This document shows, one piece after another, positions 26,037 to 34,619 of a stretch of 64,000 nucleotides of DNA. The stretch lies in NCBI GenBank assembly GCA_030150045.1, contig JASLGM010000039.1, positions 124,001 through 188,000 on the forward strand, in the 5' to 3' direction. A program made the position numbers and the translations under genes. The DNA comes from Taishania sp. (GTDB lineage: Bacteria; Bacteroidota; Bacteroidia; Flavobacteriales_D; Crocinitomicaceae). The notes beneath the pieces are model-generated. The model ran no database searches. It saw nothing but the letters and a program-made list of their open reading frames with translations, and was not told where the DNA came from. The number at the start of each line of letters is the position of its first letter. The stretch's first letter is position 1.

Positions 26037-26717
26037 ATGCAATCAAGCTATACCATATTATTGGTCGATGATGAAAATGATTTAGTTGAGATGTTGCGGT
26101 ACAATCTGGAAAAAGAGGGGTACAAAATAATCACAGCAAATGATGGATCGGAAGCTGTTCAAAGGGTACAGCAATTTCATCCAGATGTCATTCTAATGGA
26201 CGTCATGATGCCCAACATGGATGGGATTGAAGCGTGTCAAGAAATTAGGAATCTTCCCTTACAGAAACAACCAATCATTGCCTTTTTAACCTCTCGAGCA
26301 GAGGATTACTCTCAAATCGCCGGTTTCCAAGCGGGTGGTGATGACTACATTCCTAAGCCAATCCGTCCAAAAGTATTGGTTTCTCGTTTAGAAGCTCTGA
26401 CACGAAGATTAGAGCAGAACATGACAAATGAAGAAGGTCCAGCCTCTAACATCGTCATAAACAGAGAGAAATTTTTAGTGGAAGTAGAGGGAAAAACGAT
26501 GAGTTTTCCGAAAAAAGAATTTGAATTACTTGAATTTCTTGCCAAATCTCCAGGCAAAGTCTTTACTAGAGATCAATTACTTTTCACCATATGGGGCACA
26601 GATACGATTGTTGGTGAACGAACAGTTGATGTTCACATTCGAAAATTACGTGAGAAATTAGGAAATGACTATATTCGAACCATTAAAGGTATCGGCTATA
26701 CATTTAACGAGTTTTGA
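26037..26717 (+). CDS. PhoB-like response regulator paired with a kinase
   Basis: 226 aa, OmpR family. The receiver has DDEND near residue 12, the phospho-acceptor Asp in VILMDVMMPNMDG near residue 54, and YIPKPIRPK; the winged helix has FPKKEFELLEFLAKSPGKVFTRD and VGERTVDVHIRKLREKLG. The downstream kinase starts inside its stop codon, so the pair is coupled. Family and gene context point to phosphate-starvation control. It is paralogous to 15875-16531. Confidence 0.88.
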   Translation: MQSSYTILLVDDENDLVEMLRYNLEKEGYKIITANDGSEAVQRVQQFHPDVILMDVMMPNMDGIEACQEIRNLPLQKQPIIAFLTSRAEDYSQIAGFQAGGDDYIPKPIRPKVLVSRLEALTRRLEQNMTNEEGPASNIVINREKFLVEVEGKTMSFPKKEFELLEFLAKSPGKVFTRDQLLFTIWGTDTIVGERTVDVHIRKLREKLGNDYIRTIKGIGYTFNEF

Positions 26718-27754
26718 GAAAATTAAGTCCCTTCCAACTTCTGACGCTGTCAGCAATTATTATTGTGGTTATATCTTACTCTATTTTGAGTTTGCTAAAC
26801 CACAATGGCGTACCTATTCCTTTTAGATACCGTATTATTCTACCACTATCTTTAGGAGTAACGGCTTATTTGTTGATGTATGTATTAATCAAAGCTTTTG
26901 TAGACAGGAGGTTAAAAGTCCTTTACCGTACTATCCGCAAGGGGAAAATTAATGCCGAAAATGAATTTCGTTTTAGCATATCAGAAGATGTTATTTCAAA
27001 TGCGGAAAAGGAGACAAGAATTTGGACAGAGGACCAAGAGGCACAAATCTCCAAGCTTCAGGATCAAGCGAAATTTAAGCGTGAGTTTTTAGGGAATCTT
27101 GCACATGAATTAAAAACACCTGTTTTCGCAATTCAAGGTTATCTATTAACATTATTAGAAGGCGGTTTAGATGATCCAAAAGTCAACACCCTTTTTCTAG
27201 ATCGAGCAGCTAAAGCCACAGATAGAATGGTGAATTTATTAGAAGATTTGGATCAAATCACCAAGCTAGAAGGTCAACACTTACCCATCCAGAAAAAGAA
27301 ATTTGACATCGTTCATTTGGTCAAAGAGGTTTTTGAAGCATTAGATTCAAAAGCGAAAGACAAAAAAATTCAATTAAAATTTGATGAGTCTTACGAATCG
27401 ATTTATGTCAATGCTGATAAAGCAAAAATAGAACAAGTACTCACGAATTTAATTTCCAATTCCATTTCTTATGGAAATGAAAAGGGAACAACAGAAGTAC
27501 GTTTTTACGATCTAGATGACACCTTAACGATTGAAGTTTCTGATAATGGTCCTGGTATTCCTGCAGACTCAGTCAACCGAGTATTTGAACGTTTTTACCG
27601 AATAGAAAAAAGTAGAAACAGAAACGAGGGCGGTTCAGGTCTGGGATTGTCAATTGTCAAACACATTGTTGAAGGTCACGGACATTCTATTTACATACGT
27701 AGTACAGAAGGCATAGGTACAACTTTTATCTTTACACTAGATTTAGCGCGTTAA
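26714..27754 (+). CDS. PhoR-like sensor histidine kinase
   Basis: 346 aa, starting at TTG (26714-26716), which overlaps the regulator stop (TTGA). Two transmembrane helices (residues 10-28 and 38-62) are separated by a very short outside loop, so there is no periplasmic sensor domain. The HisKA box is FLGNLAHELKTPVFAIQG with His near residue 131. HATPase motifs follow: NLISNSISYG, SDNGPGIP and GGSGLGLSIVK. The lack of an external sensor suggests signalling through a membrane partner, as for PhoR with the phosphate transporter. Confidence 0.88.
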   Translation: MRKLSPFQLLTLSAIIIVVISYSILSLLNHNGVPIPFRYRIILPLSLGVTAYLLMYVLIKAFVDRRLKVLYRTIRKGKINAENEFRFSISEDVISNAEKETRIWTEDQEAQISKLQDQAKFKREFLGNLAHELKTPVFAIQGYLLTLLEGGLDDPKVNTLFLDRAAKATDRMVNLLEDLDQITKLEGQHLPIQKKKFDIVHLVKEVFEALDSKAKDKKIQLKFDESYESIYVNADKAKIEQVLTNLISNSISYGNEKGTTEVRFYDLDDTLTIEVSDNGPGIPADSVNRVFERFYRIEKSRNRNEGGSGLGLSIVKHIVEGHGHSIYIRSTEGIGTTFIFTLDLAR

Positions 27755-28326
27755 TGTGACATACAGTTACACGGAGCGTCCATTTTCATTTTCACACCAG
27801 GTAGCATTTCTTTAATTGCCTTTTGTTCATGGGCATTTAAACTAACACCTGTGAAATCTATTCGCTTTAAACCATACATCAATTGCATTTCTTTAGGCAC
27901 CGACAAAATCATGGTTCCATACAAATCAAGCACTTCTAGATTCTTTAGGTATTGAATTTCTTTTGGTAGACTTTCTATTTCATTTCTACTCAAAATCAAT
28001 TCTTTTAATTCCGTTAATTGTATAATTTCAATTGGAAAATGAACCATTTTAATTTTATCAATATTCAGATATTGGAGCTGTTGCATCCCCTCTATTCCTT
28101 TCATTGATTCAATTGGATTTCTGCTCAAGTTTAGGTGTGTAACATTTTTATATTCAGTCAACTCTTGAGGAAAAGCTTTCCATTTATTTTTAGATGCATC
28201 AATAGCATACACGCTATCTTTAGGGTATCTACCTAAATCTGAGTAAAGGATATATTTTTGACTGTATCCATTTACTGTTAGTAGTAAAAAGAAGCTAGTC
28301 CAAACGAGCGCGTACTTCCAATTCAT
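27751..28326 (-). CDS. Secreted leucine-rich-repeat protein
   Basis: 191 aa. A signal peptide (WKYALVWTSFFLLLTVNGYSQ) is followed by about five LRR units of the L-x2-L-x-L-S-x-N-x-I form (VTHLNLSRNPIESMKGIEG, LKELILSRNEIESLPKEI, LEVLDLYG). A short cysteine tail CNC ends the protein. The gene is squeezed between neighbours: its start overlaps the ribF end by 32 nt, and its stop overlaps the histidine kinase stop by 4 nt tail-to-tail. Probably periplasmic or surface protein-protein contact; no partner is evident. Confidence 0.75.
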   Translation of the reverse strand: MNWKYALVWTSFFLLLTVNGYSQKYILYSDLGRYPKDSVYAIDASKNKWKAFPQELTEYKNVTHLNLSRNPIESMKGIEGMQQLQYLNIDKIKMVHFPIEIIQLTELKELILSRNEIESLPKEIQYLKNLEVLDLYGTMILSVPKEMQLMYGLKRIDFTGVSLNAHEQKAIKEMLPGVKMKMDAPCNCMSH

Positions 28327-29224
28327 CTTTTTTCATTTGTTCAATCAACAATTCAATATTGTCAAAAATTATTTGCGGACGTATAAAATCTAATATATCT
28401 AAACGTAAATTTTCATCATAAATTGCCTTGTCGAAATCCAATATATATACTTCTATCGTTCTTTTGTTATTTTGGCCAATAGTTGGATTTGTTCCTATAC
28501 TCAACAAGCCATCATACGCCGTATGATTGTAATATACTTTCACCTGATAAATTCCATCTGTAGGAATCAGTTTAACTTCTGAGTTAGTATTAATATTCGC
28601 TGTTGGGAAACCGAATTTTCGACCGAATCCATTTCCTTTAACAACAGTTCCATTAATTTGGAAAGGTTCTCCTAGGTATTCATTCGCCGTCTTCACATCA
28701 CCTGTTTGCAACGCGCGTCTAATTTTTGTTGAACTGACATTTACAGCATTAACTTCTTCTGCTCCAATCTCTGTTACTCCGAATCCATAAACTTCGGCTA
28801 ATTCTTTTAAGAAAGTAATATTCCCTTCCCTATTTTTCCCAAATTGATGATCGTATCCAATAACAATTTCCTTTACACCTAATTTATTCACGAGAATATC
28901 TCTTACAAACTCTGTTGCTGTTAGTCTTGAAAAATCCTTTGAAAAAGGATAAAGAATTACATTTTGCACACCATAACGTTCCAACTTCTGCATTTTCTCC
29001 TCATTGGTTTGAATCAATTCTACTCCATGTGCATCAGGATAAAGAACCATTCTTGGATGCGGGTGAAACGTAAATATTACTGTAGATCCATTTACTTTAC
29101 CTGCTTTTTCTTGAAGCATTTTGATTATTTTTTGATGTCCTACATGTACACCGTCAAAAGTTCCAATCGTTAAGACGGGAACGTGGATTTCTCCTGCTTC
29201 TTGAATATTATGAAAAATTTTCAT
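28295..29224 (-). CDS. ribF: Bifunctional riboflavin kinase / FAD synthetase
   Basis: 309 aa, makes FMN and then FAD. The N-terminal nucleotidyltransferase domain (1-180) has TIGTFDGVHVGHQKI (HxGH-type motif) and the SSTKIRRAL string near residue 158. The C-terminal flavokinase domain (185-305) has GRKFGFPTANI, with the PTAN Mg/ATP motif, and DGIYQVKV. Length and order are standard. It is transcribed towards the LRR gene with a 32-nt overlap. Confidence 0.95.
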   Translation of the reverse strand: MKIFHNIQEAGEIHVPVLTIGTFDGVHVGHQKIIKMLQEKAGKVNGSTVIFTFHPHPRMVLYPDAHGVELIQTNEEKMQKLERYGVQNVILYPFSKDFSRLTATEFVRDILVNKLGVKEIVIGYDHQFGKNREGNITFLKELAEVYGFGVTEIGAEEVNAVNVSSTKIRRALQTGDVKTANEYLGEPFQINGTVVKGNGFGRKFGFPTANINTNSEVKLIPTDGIYQVKVYYNHTAYDGLLSIGTNPTIGQNNKRTIEVYILDFDKAIYDENLRLDILDFIRPQIIFDNIELLIEQMKKDELEVRARLD

Positions 29225-29373
29225 GCACTAAAATTGTTGAACAAAAATAAAGATAAGTTTTGGTCTTCTTTCCTAGTTTTCCAAGAATTGTATTGTAATC
29301 CTATGTTAGAAGCCATTCTATTAGCCATTCTAGAACTATACATCGTTAAGAAAAATTAATTATCCCTTAAAGG

Positions 29374-29404
29374 TTGTGCATATACCATAAAAGTGGTATT
29401 TTTG
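29374..29404 (+). promoter_or_regulatory. Promoter of the SUF cluster
   Basis: TTG (29374-29376), a 20-nt spacer and TATTTTTG (29397-29404) match the Bacteroidota promoter. The iscA-like start lies 42 nt downstream. Confidence 0.6.
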
Positions 29405-29445
29405 CCTTGAAAATTCGGATTATTTATACTTAATCTAAATAACCA

Positions 29446-29769
29446 ATGGTAACAGTTACAGAAAACGCTAAGAATCAAGCCATCCGTTTGATGAGCGAAG
29501 AAGGGAAAGACGGATTTTTTATCCGAGTAGGTGTTGAAGGCGGCGGGTGTTCCGGTTTACGCTATCAATTAACCTTTGATAATACGTTAAAAGAGGACGA
29601 TAAAGTCTTTGAAGACAATGGCATGAAAGTGGTTGTTGATAAGAAAAGTTATTTATACTTGATTGGAACGACCTTAGATTTTTCAGGAGGATTAAATGGG
29701 AAAGGATTTGTTTTCTCTAATCCTAATGCTGAAAGAACGTGTGGATGTGGAGAGTCCTTTTCTCTATAA
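29446..29769 (+). CDS. A-type iron-sulfur carrier (IscA/SufA/HesB family)
   Basis: 107 aa. The three conserved cysteines are present: one in GGGCSGLRY near residue 35 and two in the terminal CGCGESF. A-type carriers bind and pass Fe-S clusters or iron to apoproteins. It heads the cluster iscA-like-sufB-sufC-sufD, 46 nt before sufB. Because of this context a SufA role is likely, but the family is hard to split by name. Confidence 0.9.
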   Translation: MVTVTENAKNQAIRLMSEEGKDGFFIRVGVEGGGCSGLRYQLTFDNTLKEDDKVFEDNGMKVVVDKKSYLYLIGTTLDFSGGLNGKGFVFSNPNAERTCGCGESFSL

Positions 29770-29815
29770 AATTAAATAATAAAGCTCTGTGGGTTTCAAC
29801 CCCAAATCATAAATC

Positions 29816-31261
29816 ATGGCTTATACCGAGAATGAATTAGCGCAAGACTTAGAAAACCAGGAGTACAAATTCGGGTTTACGACCAATATTGAGTCAGACA
29901 AAGCGCCAAATGGATTGAACGAAGATATCATTCGTTTTATCTCTAGTAAAAAGAATGAACCTGAATGGTTATTGGAATACCGTCTGAATGCATTCCGTAT
30001 TTGGAGTGAAATGACGGAACCTACTTGGCCACATGTTAGCTATACAAAACCAGATTTCCAGGCAATCTCTTATTATTCAGCTCCTAAACAGACGAAGAAA
30101 TATGAATCTTGGGACGATGTTGATCCTGAGATGAAAGAAACCATGAAAAAATTAGGGATTTCTTTAGAGGAGCAAAAAAGATTAACAGGTGTTGCAGTGG
30201 ATTTTGTAATGGATTCTGTTTCTGTGGCGACTTCATTTAAGTCAAAATTAGCTGAATTAGGTATTATTTTCTGTTCCTTCTCTGAAGCAGTACAAGAGCA
30301 TCCTGAGTTAGTTAGAAAATATATGGGAACAGTTGTACCAACGACCGACAACTTTTATGCGGCTTTAAATTCAGCCGTATTTACAGACGGTTCATTCTGT
30401 TACATTCCTAAAGGCGTGAAATGTCCGATGGAGCTTTCCACTTACTTTAGAATTAACGAAAGTGGCACTGGGCAATTTGAACGCACCTTAGTTGTTGCAG
30501 ATCAAGGAGCATACGTTTCTTATTTAGAAGGTTGTACTGCACCACAAAGAGATGAGAATCAATTGCACGCTGCTGTAGTTGAATTGATTGCTTTAGATGA
30601 TGCAGAAATAAAATATTCTACTGTACAAAACTGGTACCCTGGAGACAAAGAAGGTAAAGGTGGTGTATTTAACTTTGTTACAAAAAGAGGTTTGTGTGAG
30701 AGAAATGCAAAGATTTCTTGGACACAAGTAGAAACGGGGTCTGCAGTTACATGGAAGTACCCTTCTTGTATTTTAAAAGGTGATTATTCAATTGGAGAGT
30801 TCTATTCTGTTGCAGTAACTAATAACTTACAACAAGCAGATACAGGTACTAAGATGATTCACTTAGGGAAACACACGAAAAGTACTATCATTTCAAAAGG
30901 AATTTCTGCAGGTAAATCACAAAACTCTTACCGTGGATTGGTTCAAATCCATAAAGGAGCGGAGAATGCTAGAAATTTCTCTCAATGTGATTCTTTGTTG
31001 ATGACTGACCAATGTGGCGCACATACATTCCCTTATATTGAATGTAAAAACAGTTCTGCAAAAATTGAACATGAAGCGACTACTTCAAAAATTGGAGAAG
31101 ACCAAATTTTCTATTGTTTACAAAGAGGTATTTCAGAAGAGAAAGCAATTGGTCTCATTGTAAATGGATACTGTAAAGATGTCTTGAATCAATTGCCAAT
31201 GGAGTTTGCTGTGGAAGCACAAAAACTTTTAGCAATTAGTTTAGAAAATTCTGTTGGATAA
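29816..31261 (+). CDS. sufB: Fe-S cluster assembly scaffold protein SufB
   Basis: 481 aa, usual length. Scaffold subunit of the SufBC2D complex on which Fe-S clusters are built. Characteristic segments: FTDGSFCYIPKGVKCPMELS near residue 195, LEGCTAPQRDENQLHAAVVE near residue 238, and FSQCDSLLMTDQCGAHTFPY near residue 389, which contains the conserved functional cysteine, followed by IEHEATTSKIGEDQIFYCLQ. First of three sequential suf genes; 37 nt before sufC. Confidence 0.97.
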   Translation: MAYTENELAQDLENQEYKFGFTTNIESDKAPNGLNEDIIRFISSKKNEPEWLLEYRLNAFRIWSEMTEPTWPHVSYTKPDFQAISYYSAPKQTKKYESWDDVDPEMKETMKKLGISLEEQKRLTGVAVDFVMDSVSVATSFKSKLAELGIIFCSFSEAVQEHPELVRKYMGTVVPTTDNFYAALNSAVFTDGSFCYIPKGVKCPMELSTYFRINESGTGQFERTLVVADQGAYVSYLEGCTAPQRDENQLHAAVVELIALDDAEIKYSTVQNWYPGDKEGKGGVFNFVTKRGLCERNAKISWTQVETGSAVTWKYPSCILKGDYSIGEFYSVAVTNNLQQADTGTKMIHLGKHTKSTIISKGISAGKSQNSYRGLVQIHKGAENARNFSQCDSLLMTDQCGAHTFPYIECKNSSAKIEHEATTSKIGEDQIFYCLQRGISEEKAIGLIVNGYCKDVLNQLPMEFAVEAQKLLAISLENSVG

Positions 31262-31298
31262 TATATGTTGAATTTGGCAATGCCCAATACAAAGAAAG

Positions 31299-32060
31299 AT
31301 GATTAAAATTGAAAATTTACATGCCTCAATTGAAGGTAAAGAAATATTAAAAGGTTTAAACCTAGAAGTAAAAGCTGGAGAAGTTCATGCTATTATGGGG
31401 CCGAATGGAGCTGGGAAATCAACATTAGCTTCCGTACTTGCTGGACGTGAGGAGTATGAAATCACAGAAGGAAGCGTCGATTTTGATGGTCAAGATTTAC
31501 TTGAACTATCCACAGAAGATCGCGCGCGAGAAGGTTTATTTTTAGCGTTTCAATATCCGGTAGAAATCCCAGGCGTTTCTAACGTAAACTTTTTACGTAC
31601 GGCAATGAATGAAATTCGTGAACATAAAGGTCAAGACCCTATTTCGGCAAAAGAATTTTTAGCCTTGGTAAAAGAAAAATCTGCTTTGGTGGAATTGGAC
31701 AGTAAATTGGCAAACCGATCAGTAAACGAAGGTTTTTCTGGTGGTGAAAAGAAAAGAAATGAGATTTTCCAAATGGCGATGTTAAACCCAAAACTGGCTA
31801 TTTTGGATGAAACCGATTCTGGATTAGACATTGATGCATTGCGAATTGTTGCTGGTGGCGTTAATAAATTAAAAAGTGAAGAAAATGCAACAATTGTAAT
31901 TACCCACTACCAAAGATTACTTGATTATATCGTTCCGGATTTTGTTCATGTATTATACAATGGTCGCATTGTAAAAACAGGTCCTAAAGAATTAGCTTTA
32001 GAATTAGAGGAGAAAGGATACGATTGGATTAAAGCTGAAGTGGACGCTCAAAACGCTTAA
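31299..32060 (+). CDS. sufC: Fe-S cluster assembly ATPase SufC
   Basis: 253 aa ABC-type cytosolic ATPase of SufBC2D. Walker A GPNGAGKST near residue 34, the Q-loop in FLAFQYPVEIPGV, the signature FSGGEKKRNEIFQ near residue 145, and Walker B LAILDETDSGLDIDAL near residue 166; SufC has DETDSG where transporters have DEPTSG. The switch His lies in VITHYQR. Normal length and context. Confidence 0.97.
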   Translation: MIKIENLHASIEGKEILKGLNLEVKAGEVHAIMGPNGAGKSTLASVLAGREEYEITEGSVDFDGQDLLELSTEDRAREGLFLAFQYPVEIPGVSNVNFLRTAMNEIREHKGQDPISAKEFLALVKEKSALVELDSKLANRSVNEGFSGGEKKRNEIFQMAMLNPKLAILDETDSGLDIDALRIVAGGVNKLKSEENATIVITHYQRLLDYIVPDFVHVLYNGRIVKTGPKELALELEEKGYDWIKAEVDAQNA

Positions 32061-32081
32061 TCCCCAAATAAATTTGTAGAA

Positions 32082-33344
32082 ATGAGTACAATTATAGAGG
32101 AATCAAAAGTACAAGCTTTTATCAAGGGGTTAACAAAAACAGCATTACCTATTGCTGCGGAACAACTTGTTTTAGCGGAGAAAGCGTTGGCAACTTTGGA
32201 TTTTCCAACCACGCGTATCGAGGATTGGAAATATACACGTGTTACAAAAATCACGAATAAAACATTTCATTCAGAAGAAAGTAAAATTGATTGTTTACCT
32301 GTATTGCCTTTAAAAGACGAGGTAATTAACATCGTATTTATCAATGGTTTTTACTCTCCTGAATGGTCAACGGTGGATTTCCCTGCTGGATTGTCTATTC
32401 AAATAGGAAAAGAAATTAATTCTTCTGTTTTAGGAACATTTGCGTCTACAGAACGAAGTGTGTTCAGTGCAATGAACTTACTTTATGCAACTGATGCCGT
32501 TCATGTTCAAATTGAAGATAAAGCTGTCATTGAAACGCCGATTCAAGTCGTGCATATTGCGAAAGGAACACAGGTAATTTCCAATTCAAAAGTATTGATT
32601 ACGGCGGGTGCTTTTTCAAAAGCACATGTTACTCAAGTTTATTTGTCAGAAGATGCAAGTGAGTGTTTTACAAATGTAACAACAGAAGTTGCTGTTGGTG
32701 CGAATGCTTATTTGAAAATAGACAAGTTACAAAATGAGAAAGAGGACAATTTTGCACTTCATCAAGACCATGTGAAACAGGCAAAAGACTCTAACTTCAC
32801 CATTAATACGATTACGTTAAATGGTGGATTAGTTCGAAACAATCTAAATATTGATGTTGAAGGGCAGAATGTAGAAACTCACCTTAACGGTGCATTTGTT
32901 TTGAAAGGGAATCAGCATGTGGATAACCATACGTGTGTGGATCATTTGGTGTCGAATTGTGAATCGAATGAATTGTACAAAGGTGTAATGGATGAATCAT
33001 CAACAGCTGTATTTAACGGTAAAGTTTTTGTTCGTAAGGATGCACAAAAGATTAATGCTTATCAATCTAATGGAAACGTATTGCTTTCTGATAACGCAAG
33101 TGTAAATACGAAGCCAGAATTAGAGATTTATGCTGATGATGTAAAATGTTCGCATGGTACAACAACTGGTCAATTAGATGAAGAAGCCATTTATTACTTA
33201 CGTGCTCGTGGAATTTCTGAAAAATCTGCGAAAGCACTCATGGTAACGGCTTTCATTGGTGATGTCATTGAAAAAATTGAAAATGAAGAACTAATTAATT
33301 ATGTTCATGCATGTTTACATGAACGTTTTGGTTGGGATTTCTAG
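32082..33344 (+). CDS. sufD: Fe-S cluster assembly protein SufD
   Basis: 420 aa partner of SufB. Divergent N-terminus, then the beta-helix core shared with SufB; the conserved His lies in DVKCSHGTTTGQLDEEAIYYLR near residue 363. Short helical C-terminus ends HERFGWDF. It is the last suf gene before a terminator. The cysteine desulfurase SufS and SufE are not in this window and must be encoded elsewhere. Confidence 0.95.
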   Translation: MSTIIEESKVQAFIKGLTKTALPIAAEQLVLAEKALATLDFPTTRIEDWKYTRVTKITNKTFHSEESKIDCLPVLPLKDEVINIVFINGFYSPEWSTVDFPAGLSIQIGKEINSSVLGTFASTERSVFSAMNLLYATDAVHVQIEDKAVIETPIQVVHIAKGTQVISNSKVLITAGAFSKAHVTQVYLSEDASECFTNVTTEVAVGANAYLKIDKLQNEKEDNFALHQDHVKQAKDSNFTINTITLNGGLVRNNLNIDVEGQNVETHLNGAFVLKGNQHVDNHTCVDHLVSNCESNELYKGVMDESSTAVFNGKVFVRKDAQKINAYQSNGNVLLSDNASVNTKPELEIYADDVKCSHGTTTGQLDEEAIYYLRARGISEKSAKALMVTAFIGDVIEKIENEELINYVHACLHERFGWDF

Positions 33345-33355
33345 TCTTAAATACT

Positions 33356-33383
33356 AAAGGTGGTCTGCGGATCACCTTTTTTG
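33356..33383 (+). terminator. Terminator of the SUF operon
   Basis: Stem AAAGGTG/CACCTTT (7 bp) with a 10-nt loop and six or seven Ts, 12 nt after the sufD stop. Confidence 0.8.
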
Positions 33384-33460
33384 CTTAAAAGTGGTAAGGT
33401 TTTTGAAACTTGTCTACCTTAGAACAAAAAAACAATCCTTTAACAAAGAATATATCAGTT

Positions 33461-34150
33461 ATGAAAAATAGTGCACTCATCGTATTGTTTACACTTTGCA
33501 CTTGGATGGCAAAAGCTAGTGAACTTTTTCTAAGAATGGAAATCCCTGCGGTTTATACTGTAAGTATCGGCGATCAATCGATTACTAACTCAACAGGAAG
33601 ATTCCGTTTTTTTGATCTTCCAGAGGGAAATCATCGCATTTATGTGTTTAATGGTATGACAAGTACGATCATTACAACGCAGGATGTCTATTTAGCAAAT
33701 AATGTACGTACGATCTTATTCATGAATAATTCGGGTCTTATTACAACGCAAGGGAACTATTCACTTGGAGTTAGAGATTGGTTTGATACATATTTAGTGG
33801 GTACTCCAATGCCGAATGGGAATGGCGGGGTGATCCAACCACAACCTTCAAATCCTAATGCGGATTTGAATCGTAATTTCGTCGACTTTATTAAGTATTT
33901 ACAGGATACTCATACGGATCAAAAGAAGTTGGAAAAGGCGAAGGAGTTTATTTCTCATTCGAAATTAACTGCGGAACATGTAGAAATCATTTTACGTACA
34001 TTTAGCTTTGATACCTATCGTACACAATTTGCTATTTACGCTTATGATTATTTGACGGATCAGCACAACTATTTTATTTGGAAAGGTTGTTTTGACTTCA
34101 AGAGCAATTATGATAAAGTAGAGCAATCTATTAAGGCCAAGAAAAAGTAG
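33461..34150 (+). CDS. DUF4476 domain-containing secreted protein
   Basis: 229 aa from the ATG at 33461, which opens a signal peptide (MKNSALIVLFTLCTWMAKAS); a frame extension to a TTG at 33410 is not favoured. The N-terminal part is a beta-rich segment (SIGDQSITNSTGRFRFFDLP). After a Pro/Asn-rich linker comes the DUF4476 helical domain (about 135-229: FIKYLQDTHTDQKKLEKAKE, FSFDTYRTQFAIYAYDYLTD). DUF4476 is common in Bacteroidota exported proteins, with function unknown. It is followed directly by an opposing module A repeat. Confidence 0.75.
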   Translation: MKNSALIVLFTLCTWMAKASELFLRMEIPAVYTVSIGDQSITNSTGRFRFFDLPEGNHRIYVFNGMTSTIITTQDVYLANNVRTILFMNNSGLITTQGNYSLGVRDWFDTYLVGTPMPNGNGGVIQPQPSNPNADLNRNFVDFIKYLQDTHTDQKKLEKAKEFISHSKLTAEHVEIILRTFSFDTYRTQFAIYAYDYLTDQHNYFIWKGCFDFKSNYDKVEQSIKAKKK

Positions 34151-34152
34151 TG

Positions 34153-34301
34153 TTCAGCCCGGATGGAACGCGGCAGCTAAATGAACTGTAAAGGGCGTGA
34201 GCGTTTGCTTTCCACTGCGACCATAGGAAGCACGTGGAAAGTAAACAGTGAACCCATTTGCGGGAATTTACTAAAGCGTGTAGACCGAAATGGCTGCCAA
34301 A
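34153..34301 (-). repeat. Module A repeat, copy A3 (minus orientation)
   Basis: On the minus strand: TTTGGCAGCC start, CGCTTTAGTAAA, a perfect inner stem CTTTCCAC/GTGGAAAG (8 bp) carrying the loop CTTCCTATGGTCGC, and the end TTTAGCTGCCGC...CCGGGCTGAA. It lies just downstream of the terminator of the minus-strand small lipoprotein gene and stops 2 nt before the end of the DUF4476 gene, so no module B can follow. Confidence 0.85.
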
Positions 34302-34312
34302 TAAAAATGAAA

Positions 34313-34351
34313 AAGCCCCATAACTCAATGTTACGGGGCTTCTTTTTTTTG
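34313..34351. terminator. Bidirectional terminator of the small lipoprotein gene
   Basis: Stem AAGCCCCATAAC/GTTACGGGGCTT (12 positions, one GU/AC-type mismatch) with a 5-nt loop, Ts on the plus side, and As (Us on the minus strand) on the other. It lies between the minus-strand lipoprotein and repeat A3. Confidence 0.85.
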
Positions 34352-34357
34352 TATGAA

Positions 34358-34576
34358 TTATTTCAATTCGCAAACGATACTTGTTGTATTCCCTCCAGAA
34401 TTCAAAGAGATTTCTCGTGCGTCGCAAAGCGCTTGTGCATTTTCTTTAGTGTCTTTAAACGTCTCTGTTGGGTGGTTGAAGTTCACCAATGTGCTTGAGC
34501 AAGAACATGTATAATCTTTCGTACATGAAGCCAAAGTCAACACGGATAATCCTGCGATAAATAATACCTTTTTCAT
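34358..34576 (-). CDS. Small lipoprotein
   Basis: 72 aa. A lipobox LASC at residues 15-18 follows KKVLFIAGLSVLT. The mature part of about 55 residues has three further cysteines (DYTCSCSS... and SIVCELK), which may form a disulfide. No family recognised. A dedicated bidirectional terminator and a good signal sequence support it as a real gene. Confidence 0.7.
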   Translation of the reverse strand: MKKVLFIAGLSVLTLASCTKDYTCSCSSTLVNFNHPTETFKDTKENAQALCDAREISLNSGGNTTSIVCELK

Positions 34577-34619
34577 AAAAAACTGTTTTTAGTTGTTGAT
34601 ATATTCAAATTTAAGGAAA

